From Dendrolimus kikuchii (taxonomy: Eukaryota; Arthropoda; Insecta; Lepidoptera; Lasiocampidae): 64,000 nt of DNA. Below are positions 55,333 through 64,000 of the stretch, piece by piece (position 1 is the first letter of the stretch; each line of letters starts with the position of its first letter). The stretch spans positions 12,562,001 to 12,626,000 of the forward strand of contig CM034412.1 in NCBI GenBank assembly GCA_019925095.2. The letters are read 5' to 3'. The notes under the pieces are model-generated. The model was not told the DNA's origin. It did no database searches and saw nothing but the letters and a program-made list of their open reading frames with translations. The position numbers were made by a program, and so were the translations under genes.

Positions 55333-55800
55333 GTGCTGGGACACATAGTAGAAGTGGAACTTCAACGGACAAGTGAAAAAACGAATTTCAACAAAATTTT
55401 AACTTGAAATTTTACGAGCAATGTACGTGTCCAATTTGAATACCTGCCCGTAAAATCAAGTTAAAATTGTGTTGCGATTTGTTTTTCCACTTGTCCGTTG
55501 AAGTTTCACTTCTATCATGTGTCCCAGCACACATTTCGATTTTTCGCAGGTTTACTGCAAATTAAGTTAGGTTAAGTACATTTTAATGAATGCATTTCTT
55601 ATTTAAACATATTTTATTTTATCAAACAAAGAACTGAATTCGATCCGGAACCAAAAAACGCATCCATAGTGTACTTTAAAATTATGCCGCCTCTCACCAC
55701 GCGATATACCTGGTTTTTCGCGACAGAAAAATCCTAATATCTCCCCCCCCCCCCCCCCCCCGTCTATATAGAAGTTTCACAACAAAATAACGTTTTGAGT
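55333..55800 (-). mobile_element. Foldback-type element with poly-C tract
   Basis: 55333-55547 is a palindrome: TGTGCTGGGACACATAGTAG, CTTCAACGGACAAGTG and the reverse complement at the other end. 55628-55765 matches 48870-49010 in reverse. A run of about 20 C follows at 55743-55760. Confidence 0.6.
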
Positions 55801-56162
55801 TACAATTACATTATTTCATTCCACACAATATCGATTCTTAAAGATTAAACTCCAAATGACAACGCCGGCAAGGCCGCACGAGATTTAAGCATATTCAAAA
55901 AGTAAACAAACAAAAATATGGAAACATTTCAGAACAAAACTCATTAACAAATTACGCAATAAAACATTTTAACTGCGTAAAAGTACATCGACCTTAACAA
56001 TTCCCTAAACGAAATATGATTGTGCTCGTTTGAAAGCTTTACAGGATTCATGACTTAAATGGACTCGGAATGAGGGTTATGACGTCATAACCTTGTAATT
56101 TTCCATTTGAAGGGCAAAACTAGGTAAAAGACTCTTTTACACAATTTAAAATATTTGTAACA
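55801..56162. other. AT-rich intergenic DNA
   Basis: Nothing recognised. Confidence 0.25.
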
Positions 56163-56440
56163 ATATAAAAAACCCCGAACTCAAAGGTGACGGATTCGAA
56201 TCCTGGTTGACAAGCATTCACCACTTAGACAGTTTTAGGACGTAAGGTGTATATTGTTACAGTTACCACGTGCTAATGGTGAAGTAAAAACATCTTAATG
56301 AAACCTGCACATCGAGATACCCGATGTGTCCAACCTGCCAAGCCGCCATGGACAAGCGTGGCGGGTATACCGTCCGTTCTCCTGTAGTAGGAGGCCCGAG
56401 AACAACAGTGGGACTTTTAAGGGCTGTTATTATTATTATT
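56163..56440 (+). mobile_element. tRNA-derived SINE, family E, 5'-truncated
   Basis: B box GATTCGAATCC and body (GTGCTAATGGTGAAG, ACCTGCACATCGAGATACCC) present, A box lost; GCTGTTATTATTATT tail. Confidence 0.75.
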
Positions 56441-56475
56441 TATAACAATATATATATATATATATATATATATTT

Positions 56476-57050
56476 ACTAGCTGTACCCGGCAGACGTTGT
56501 CCTACCTTTAAAAAATAAAAATCTCGAACCCGATTGCAGCGCCATCTACCGGGACCAAATGTTAATCTAAACTATTCTCAAATCCACTTGAACAAACAAA
56601 AAATGTCACCAAAATCAGGCCCACCGTTTAGGAGAAGTATCGCAGCGCCACCTACTGGGTCCAATCGTTAATTTAAACCATTCCGGGACAAACTTGAACA
56701 CATACAACAACAAAAAAACACCTAAATTCTGGTACCCGATTGCAGCGCCATCTACTTGGTTCAAATTTGAATCTAAATCATCCCAGTAGAGAATTATTAA
56801 AATACTAATATCGCTATTAAAAATTTAGGGTTGTATGTATTTTCAATGCCACATAATAAATAAATAAAAATATCCAAAACATAAAAATAAAAATTTTGGG
56901 GTGGACGCCTCTTATCACTTAGGGGTTTGAAAAATAGATAGTAGCCGATTATCAGACTTACTGAATATGCATAAAAATTTCCTAATAATCGGTCAAGCCG
57001 TTTCGGAGGAGTATGAGAACGAACATTGTGACACGAGAATTTTATATGTA
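56476..57050 (-). mobile_element. Helitron-type element with repeated units (family F)
   Basis: ACTAGCTGTACCCGGCAGAC, then three diverged copies of the CAGCGCCATCTACCGGG-type unit, ending near CACGAGAATTTTATATG. (TA)n borders the left, (GA)n the right. Confidence 0.65.
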
Positions 57051-57117
57051 AGAGAGAGAGAGAGAGAGATATGGTTAACTCACGACACCTGCACATACCT
57101 CTTCTTTATATGATAAC

Positions 57118-57480
57118 TCCTTTATAGTGCAGGCTGTCAAACTTGGGAATGCGCTGCCTCTTACTGAAAATAGTTTAAGTACAAGTATTTAATTTTTAAG
57201 GAAGTTTAAGTATGTGTATTTAACTCATAAAATAGTACATAAATAAATAGTACTTACATTTATTTAAGTTATGTCCTATGTAATGCTCTGTACCACCTAC
57301 ATAGCCAGATTAGTTTTAAATATTCTATAAGTTAGGTTGCCTGGAAGACACTGATTTAAGCGATAAGACCGCCTATTGTTTATAACGACAATATTGTAAT
57401 CATACATTTTTTTGTTTTTTGTAATTGTTTATTTGGTGAGCAATAGTGTTGTCTATTTATCTATCTATATAAAATACTTG
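57118..57480 (+). mobile_element. Jockey/CR1-like LINE 3' end (family G)
   Basis: CAGGCTGTCAAACTTGGGAA and TGCGCTGCCTCTTACTG (decayed VKLWNxLP block), GTTGCCTGGAAGACACTGAT, GCGATAAGACCGCC, and ATCTATCTATA end. Confidence 0.65.
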
Positions 57481-58267
57481 TAAGGGCATACTTTTATTAA
57501 AATAAAAGTAAGCTAGACGTATTGCAGCCACTTTATCTCCTTAAACATTAATAGTATCACACGTTGCGAAGCGGTGTACATGGAGTACTTAGCAAACTTA
57601 ATGTTAACTTATATCTGTTACCTTTAAAAAAATGTTCTCCAGTGGAACTTATTTCGAATAAAACTTTTGAATCTTATCAGTGATATTTTTTAACATCAAT
57701 AACAAACAAGTAATAAATATAATATAATACAATCTAAATACTATAACAAACCCTAACTAAAGTTTTACAGCCCTTGTAAAACATATTGTAACTGACAAGG
57801 TTACAAGTACAACACAATCCCAGCATCCTTGGAAAGTAAGGCGTAAACGACTGAAAAGCTGCTACGAGTTCTGTATTCACGGTACATCGTCGCCCGTAGT
57901 CATGCTACGAATGAGCTACGCTGCGTGCCGTGTATACTTGATAAGATCGTAACTTAAAATCTTTTTTGAAAAACTGATTCGTAAATACATTAGACCTTTT
58001 TAAAGATTTTCTTGTGTAAAGTATTTAAAACGAAGATATATCTTTAATGGGAATTTATGAATTTTTGGAACGAAGTTTCTTATCGCACGTTACTCGGCGG
58101 ATGGGAGCTAGATAAAAAAGTGTAACCGAAATGAAAAATGCTGACCGCTATATATTACTATAAAATTCGCGCTTTAATGCAATGAAATAACATCTAAAAT
58201 AAAATAATATCCATCAGTGTAATAAAATACGGTGTTCTGAAATTAGAAGGACTTGTAATAGCCCTTA
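57481..58267. other. AT-rich intergenic DNA
   Basis: 57860-57950 is CGTAGC-rich and resembles 45260-45350. Nothing else. Confidence 0.3.
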
Positions 58268-58578
58268 TTTTTTTTTTTATTGCATGAGTTCAGGAGACAG
58301 GCAGACGGCCCGCCTGACGGAAAGCGGCTACCATCGCTTATAAACATTTGCAACTCCAAGGCCGCTACGAATGCACTGCTGCTCTCTAAAGGGAGACTGG
58401 AGCCTGGCCACTAATGTCGGAACACAACTCAAGGTTGCTATGATGGCATAGTCTAGAGTAGGGATGGTAGCCATCCAGACGGGTAACTACCTTATCACCT
58501 GGTTGTGGGTTGTTTTGTCGCCTCTTACGACAAGCCGCCCGGCCGCACTAAATTGTATTCTCTCTCTGTTCCTGCATG
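58268..58578 (-). mobile_element. Family A short retroelement, diverged
   Basis: Poly-T, GCATGAGTTCAGGAGACAGG to CTGTTCCTGCATG. Confidence 0.75.
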
Positions 58579-58896
58579 TTCCTTATTCCTATACAATTTC
58601 TTCGATGGCCTTCGATGATCTTCGCAGCTTCGTGCCAACCAGGTGAATAAAATTTACTTAACTAGGAGATACCCAGAGTGGGCCATAAAGTTTGGTGGAT
58701 TTAAAAAAATCATGAAAAAAAAAACTAAAATTGTTCCGTAAGAAGAGAGAAAACCAGGGGCTAATACAAAGCGTGGCCAGCCGTTAGGGTAGGGGGATGA
58801 GATAGTTTCACACGATCGTGGAGTTCGCCGCCTGGGGACCCCAGAGCTTCCAACTCCAGGTCATTGTCGGGCCGGTTGACTCGCTGCGCACTATGG
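58579..58896. other. Intergenic DNA
   Basis: 58790-58890 is GC-rich (GAGTTCGCCGCCTGGGGACC) and may belong to a LINE coding part, frame broken. Confidence 0.25.
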
Positions 58897-59128
58897 TTAT
58901 TTTATTACAGGAGTTCAGGAGACAGGCAAACGGCCCACTTGATGGAAAGCGGTTACCATCGCCTACGGACATTTGCAACACCAAAGGTGCTACAAATGCG
59001 CTGCTGCTCTCTTAAGGGAGATTGGAATCTGGTCACTAATGCCGGAACACAACTCAAGGTTGTTATGGCGACATGCTTTAGACCAGGGGTGGTAGCCATC
59101 CAGTCGGACAAATGCCCTACCACCTAGC
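58897..59128 (-). mobile_element. Family A short retroelement, short form
   Basis: ACAGGAGTTCAGGAGACAGG to CCCTACCACCTAG, same breakpoint as 32350 and 38080. Confidence 0.8.
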
Positions 59129-59500
59129 AATGGTTGAGGCCATGCTCCAGTCATTATAATTGGCAAGCGGTTTCCTCCTTCTGTGAGTCTGTTATGACGC
59201 AGAAGGAGACCACTGAGAGAAAAGAAGTGCATGCAGCGCTCGTCCGCCGTCGGCAGAGCGGCGCTCGGAAACTCCACTGTGCACGACTCCTTCTCCCGTG
59301 ATTCCGTCACAGGAGGCCGCTGGATACCGGGGTGAGAGTGGACTTCCCCCCTCTGCCTGATGAAGTGGTCCATCCTGCTCACGCCACACAGGGGCGTCAC
59401 GATGCAGTAACCCTGTACTACGTCACTTCGCCTGAGAGTCCAACACACGCTCGACGCTTCTGCCCTGCATTTTAGGCCATCCCCCATATGGACTGGGTAT
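59129..59500 (+). mobile_element. R1-clade LINE 3' end
   Basis: GAAGGAGACCACTGAGAGAA, CTCCCGTGATTCCGTCACAG and GGATACCGGGGTGAGAGTGG parallel the end of 35256-35938 (KEAAEQ-type helix, arginine-rich stretch, 3' UTR). Confidence 0.5.
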
Positions 59501-60303
59501 GGTGTCCAAAGACATTAACGTTAACAAAAAAAGGAGAATGAGATAGAAGAATCTGACACGAGAAATGGAATAGGGAGATGGTATAAGGAAGGAAAAAAAC
59601 GAGATTTTCTTACACTCCTTACAAATAATACAAAAACATTTCAAATACAAAAAAACCTTATTTCCCCAGCAAAAATGTAATTACAAGCCCCCGATCTTAT
59701 AAACCAATTGTAAATTCATGAAATCATGAAACGACAAATGAATGAGAAACAGTCGCCGCCGTGTCTCCGGATCCGTCAATGTTAAAACAATACTTATATA
59801 ACGACAATATCGATTTACTTACGATTTAAAGCAATAATAACCTTATCCCTGTGTAATACAGTCGTAGGTACCTGCTTTGAAATATTGGCATAAGCACTCG
59901 ATTTACCAACAAGGGAATTTAGACTTAATAATGTTATGTGTAAGGTATGTTTTAATATTTTTTTTACTCTTTATTTGTTAGCCTCCGAATCGCAGCTATC
60001 GCAGGGAATTGAGACTTAACAGCTTAATGATAAGGTCGCTTTTAATTTTGTTGTTAGTCTTTATTTGCAAGCCTTCAACAACGCGCAGTCGCTGCGAGAT
60101 TCCGCTAGTCGGCTTGGGGGAGCCACTGAGCTCAGTTGTATCCAAATCCTCAAAAGCCTCATTGTGTGAATCCGAAATTTTAGTCAATTCCCGCCTTCCA
60201 TATTAATAAAAAAAAACCCAATTATAAAACTCTAAGAAGTGTAAGAATTAATTAACACTATTCTAATTACAGTATAAATAGATCAATATAATACTTATTG
60301 ATT
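59501..60303. other. Intergenic DNA
   Basis: 59996-60206 is open on both strands (minus KISDSHNEAFEDLDTTELSG and following); no family recognised. The rest is AT-rich. Confidence 0.25.
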
Positions 60304-60545
60304 TTTTTTGTTATAATGTGCGTTCTGGTGTGAGCGTCAGGGGCGCTCAACTGTTTTCCCCCAAGTGTCGTATATTACGTAACGTATTCCGGGCCGAAAT
60401 CAATATCCTGGGCGTATAAATAGCGTCCGAAGATTTAGAACAGCTGGCTGGCAGCCAGGCGATATGCACACCACGGTTCGTATAATTAATCAATACTTTA
60501 ATATTGAAAAATAATAATTACTGTAGACCCGAACAAGTTAAAGTT
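60304..60545 (+). promoter_or_regulatory. TATA-containing block, possible solo LTR or orphan promoter
   Basis: GC-richer block with GGGCGTATAAATAGCG (TATAAA at 60415-60420) amid AT-rich DNA. No downstream reading frame, no clear TG...CA borders or direct repeats. Confidence 0.3.
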
Positions 60546-61080
60546 ATATCAATCATTATGACCTGTTTAATAATTTTCTAATAGTTTAATTTAATGGGCC
60601 TAAATAAAATAAAACGCCATTTCTCAGTGTTGGAATCGCAACCAATCTGATTATCTTTCAATTATGATACAGTGAAAACCGAGCGGCCAGTATTGTAATA
60701 TATAAACAAATAAGTATTTAATCCACAACAAATTATACTATTATAATGTAATGAAAAAACTTTAATTAATATTAATTACATTGTTTTCTACTTATAACCC
60801 CTTAATACAATAAGTAGAATATTGAGACTAGGTATTCTATAGGTAAGGTGCCCAGTCTGGCAATCTGCACTCGTTGGATCGCACCACAGGAGGCCTAAAG
60901 CGGCTGCTTTAGTATTACGAACATAACAAGTATCAAAATACAGTAGAATCTAATGCAATGTCTTACACCTTCCAGTAAATTTATATCTTGTTTTTTTCTT
61001 ACGATAAAAACCAAAATATTACTATCCGGTGAGTGTAGAAATAATGATTTTAATTTAAATATAATAATAATAATGTCACG
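60546..61080. other. AT-rich intergenic DNA
   Basis: Nothing recognised. Confidence 0.25.
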
Positions 61081-61190
61081 CCATATTTACATCTTTGTCA
61101 AGGGACCTCTACGTGTTGGCTATCCCATGGCCCCACGCAAGCCTTCCAAAAGCCCGGGCTATTTTTATGACCCGCGTCGTCTTTAAGCGC
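61081..61190 (+). repeat. Repeat fragment shared with 9405-9480
   Basis: CCTCTACGTGTTGGC, CCCATGGCCCCACGCAAGCC, GGGCTATTTTTATGACCCGC. Confidence 0.5.
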
Positions 61191-61202
61191 ATACATTATA
61201 AT

Positions 61203-61441
61203 CTTATACTAATATATAAAGCTGAACAGTTTGTTTGTTTGTTTAAACGCACTAATCTCAGGAACTACTGGTCTGACTTAAAAAAATCTTTCAGTGTTGG
61301 ATAGCCCATTTATCGAGGAAGGCTATAGGCTATATATCATCACGCTAAGACCAATAGGAGTGGAGCAGCAATGAAAAATGTTTCAAAATCGGGGGGGCTT
61401 TGAAAACAAATTCCACGCGGACGGCGTCGCGGGCACAGCTA
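61203..61441 (+). mobile_element. Helitron-type element (family F)
   Basis: TCTTATACTAATATATAAAG start, CACGCGGACGGCGTCGCGGG hairpin and CACAGCTATT end (CTAGT lost). Confidence 0.75.
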
Positions 61442-61669
61442 TTAATATAATAAAGGTCATATTAAATAACAATTAATTAAATTATATTATTTATATTAGT
61501 TATTTAAATCAAGTTATTTATTTATCATTATTCAAAATTAATGAAATAGTATGTTAACAAATAAAAACCAGGACTCATGCAGAATTAAAAAAAGACGTCA
61601 ATTATCTTAATTCAGCATTATCATTAATTTATGACCTTTTGGTCAAGAAAATCGTTAGTATTTTAAAAT

Positions 61670-62160
61670 AGTAGCGATCACGGCACACATTGTCCTGCCC
61701 TGAAAAAATAAAAAATTACAACCCAATCCCAGCGCCACCTACCGGTTCCAATTGTGAATCTTAACCATCAGGGGACCCACTCAAACACACAAAAAAAACC
61801 CATCAAAATAGGTCCAGGAGATTATAGGAGGATCCTAGAACCCGATTCCAGCGCCACCTACCGGTTCCGATTGTGAATCTTTACCATCCGGGGACCCACT
61901 CAAACACACAAAGAAACCATCAAAATAGGTCCAGGAGATTATAGGAGAATCCTAGAACCCTATTCCAGCGCCACCTACCGGTTCCAATTGTGAATCTTAA
62001 CCATCAGGGGACCAACTCAAACACACAAAAAAAAAACCATCAAAATAGGTCCAGGAAACTATAGGAGGATCCTAGAACCCTATTCCAGCGCCACCTACCG
62101 GTTCCAATTGTGAATCTTAACCATCCGGGGACCCACCCACTCAAAACCACACATTATTTT
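61670..62160 (-). mobile_element. Helitron with four 118-bp repeats
   Basis: Left end is the reverse of a Helitron 3' end (GCACACATTGTCCTGCCC). Four units start near 61731, 61850, 61967 and 62087, each with AGCGCCACCTACCGGTTCCA and ATCAAAATAGGTCCAGGA. Same unit, opposite strand, as 19178-19691. Confidence 0.75.
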
Positions 62161-62302
62161 TTGATGAAACCAGTAAAGTCGTCCTCCATTTATGAGCGTA
62201 CATACAAGTTTACGATTGATTTTTATTTAAATAGAGTTTGCTTACTTATATAACTTTAACTTAAATATACATTTATTTACATCAAAATATGCATAAATTA
62301 TA

Positions 62303-62657
62303 CATACATACATAACTTCACGCCAGTTCCCTTGCGGGGTAGGCACGAACAACAGAGCGCCATTTAAGCTTATTCTTACACACCTCACTTGCTTCTTTGA
62401 CATTCATAACTCTTCTCATGGACGCTCGTCTGTTCTTAAGGCTCTTGACATCACCTTTTGCTAGTACACGATCAATTTGATCATGGAAGGTGTGTCGTGG
62501 CCTTCCACGACTTCTGCATCCATCCACTTTTGCATTATATATCTGTTTAGTCATTCTTTCATCATGCATTCTTTCCACATGCCCGAACCACCGGAGCATT
62601 CCTTTCCTTACCTTCACCCCGACACTCTCTTTCAGACCAACTCTCTTTCTTACTTCG
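62303..62657 (-). mobile_element. RTE-like LINE 3' end (family B) with 12-bp target duplication
   Basis: Longest clean copy; intact frame VKVRKGMLRWFGHVERM to YPARELA. Flanked by exact GCATAAATTATA at 62291-62302 and 62658-62669. Confidence 0.85.
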
Positions 62658-62779
62658 GCATAAATTATAAACTAGTAAAATGAAGAAAACGTAACTTATA
62701 TGTCGATGACGTCAAACGGCGCAAATATGGAGCCTTAGGAAAAGGTTAAATATTAGCGCCGTATAATTTATTATTATTA

Positions 62780-63069
62780 TGACGAGGAAAGATTTGTATT
62801 TTTGTATGTTTGTAACGAAAAACTTAAAACTGCTGGACCGATTTCGAAAAATTCTTTCACATTAGAATGCTACATTATCCCAAATGAATATAGGCTATAT
62901 TTAGGGATCCCTACTAAAACTTCAATAATGTACCCAAGGTGTAAATTTTTTTATTTGAATGGGTCCCGGGATGGCTTAGATTCACAATTAGACCCGGTAG
63001 GTGGCGCTGGAATCGCGTTCTAGATTTTTATTTTTTCAGGGCAGGCCAAAGTATGCCGGAACCGCTAGT
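62780..63069 (+). mobile_element. Helitron-type element (family F)
   Basis: CGAAAAACTTAAAACTGCTG near the start, one GACCCGGTAGGTGGCGCTGG unit, end GTATGCCGGAACCGCTAGT. Confidence 0.7.
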
Positions 63070-63296
63070 TATTTATATTTTATTATATCTATAAACCTTT
63101 TCCTATAATGAGAATACTGAGCTTAGGTCATCGATGTCAATGCGTAGGGTTCCTAGAAGGCTGGCTACGTTACCCCTGGATCTACATACTAATCCATTGT
63201 CCGAGTTAGGCACCAGCTCTCTGATTATGTAGTAGTTATTACATATATATATGATAGGTTATTTTTGAATGTTTAATATGTATAATTGCATATATA
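63070..63296. other. Intergenic DNA
   Basis: Nothing recognised. Confidence 0.25.
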
Positions 63297-63550
63297 ACTA
63301 GGATTCGCCCATGGCTTCGTCAGAGTATTTGCTATCGGTCAGTGAAAATATTACATCGGAATCCGATTTTCAACCGGGCCACTTTAAACTGCTCCCAGGA
63401 AAATGATCGTGGGACTCCCGGGATATAAAGTATCGCGGATTTTAAATCCGGGAATTTTCATTCGATCAGAGAAAACCGTATCAAAATCGTTCCAGTAGAT
63501 TTTACATGGATCCCGAACAAACAGACAAACAAAATAATCTAAAAAACAAA
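63297..63550 (-). mobile_element. Helitron-type element (family F)
   Basis: ACTAGGATTCGCCCATGGCT at the left, GGATCCCGAACAAACAGACA at the right. Confidence 0.55.
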
Positions 63551-63634
63551 AAATTACACTTGTATATATGTAGCTATATTTTACTTACATAACAACTCAA
63601 TTACAGACAGACATGGAAAGCGATGTTATTTTAT

Positions 63635-63790
63635 ACTAGCTGATACCCGCCTGCTTCGCGTGCCGTAATCCGTTCTTAGCTGACCTCTACTTAGCGAAAG
63701 GAAGGTCCATGCCAAATTTCAAGTCTATGGGTATTATAGTTCCTGAGAGATCGTGATGAGTCACTATATACGTGGATTTCAATTATATAT
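63635..63790 (-). mobile_element. Helitron 3' part, cut by a LINE
   Basis: ACTAGCTGATACCCGCCTGC, then CATGCCAAATTTCAAGTCTA; ends where the family B copy begins. Confidence 0.5.
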
Positions 63791-63795
63791 ATTTA

Positions 63796-64000
63796 GGCCA
63801 CTACACACCTTCCATGATCAAATTGATCGTGTACTAGCAGAAGGTGATGTCAGGAGCCTTAAGAATAGACGAGCTTGCATGACAAGAGTTATGAATGTCA
63901 AAGAGGCAACTGAGGTGTGTAAGAATAAGCCTAAATGGCACTCTGTTGTTCGTGCCTACCCCGCAAGGGAACTGGCGTGAATTTATGTATGTATGTATGT
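63796..64000 (+). mobile_element. RTE-like LINE 3' end (family B), runs to window end
   Basis: RPLHTFHDQIDRVLAEGDVR to YPARELA stop, then TATGTATGTATG at the window edge. Confidence 0.8.

Noticed and set aside
55743..55760. Poly-C run as a functional element
   Set aside because: Homopolymers of this length are often sequencing or assembly artefacts; noted only as a possible expansion.
59996..60206. Frames open on both strands, one with a signal-peptide-like start
   Set aside because: Both strands open over the same 190 bp suggests lack of stops by composition; no poly(A) signal or splice context.
61731..62160. Regular ~118-bp repeats resembling a repeat-spacer array
   Set aside because: The units are contiguous without unique spacers and lie inside a Helitron; this is a eukaryotic window, so CRISPR is excluded.

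Overview
This window is nuclear DNA of an insect, almost certainly a moth or butterfly (Lepidoptera). The evidence is its AT-rich, intron-bearing genes with GT-AG splice sites, an insect-type zinc-finger developmental gene with a TATA/Inr/DPE core promoter, and a dense load of repeats of lepidopteran type. These repeats are Helitrons ending in CTAGT, two tRNA-derived SINEs, RTE-like LINE tails ending in (TATG)n, Jockey/CR1-like tails ending in (ATCT)n, R1-clade LINE ends and several MITEs. Nothing is bacterial, viral or plasmid-like.

Three host genes can be supported. (1) Minus strand, 5854-10576: a four-exon gene for a 188-residue multi-pass membrane protein, assembled here from splice sites and reading phase; its introns are full of repeats. 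(2) Plus strand, 12394-13567: a two-exon gene for a secreted or ER-luminal armadillo-type protein resembling the BiP nucleotide exchange factor SIL1, with a signal peptide and a KDEF C-terminus. (3) Minus strand, 29002-29895: a single-exon, three-finger C2H2 repressor that I read as huckebein, with an N-terminal FRPW Groucho-binding motif and a well-spaced core promoter just upstream. The three genes show no functional link. About 2.4 kb around the huckebein-like gene (28.07-30.53 kb) has no recognised transposon, which suggests regulatory constraint.

Repeat family names used below. A = short A-tailed retroelement (about 240-340 bp, 5' end TATCCGTGCAGG, 3' end CTCCTGCAATAAAA). B = RTE-like LINE 3' end with (TATG)n tail. 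C = second RTE-like LINE 3' end. D and E = two tRNA-derived SINEs. F = Helitron-type elements. G = Jockey/CR1-like LINE 3' end with the GCGATAAGGCCGCC motif. R = R1-clade LINE. M = MITEs. For A, B, C, G and R the strand is the LINE/SINE sense strand, with the tail at the 3' end.

Layout: 0-5.8 kb LINE/R1 debris, a long-TIR MITE, a SINE; 5.8-10.6 kb membrane-protein gene; 10.6-12.3 kb LINE fragments and a GC-rich island; 12.4-13.6 kb SIL1-like gene; 13.6-28 kb repeat-rich intergenic DNA, including a nested insertion at 24.6-25.65 kb (LINE inside a Harbinger-like element); 28-30.5 kb huckebein-like gene and flanks; 30.5-64 kb intergenic DNA made largely of repeats, with an R1 LINE end at 35.3-35.9 kb, a 370-bp tandem duplication at 49.9-50.6 kb, and a Helitron carrying a four-unit 118-bp satellite at 61.7-62.2 kb. 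No convincing further host exon was found after 30 kb.
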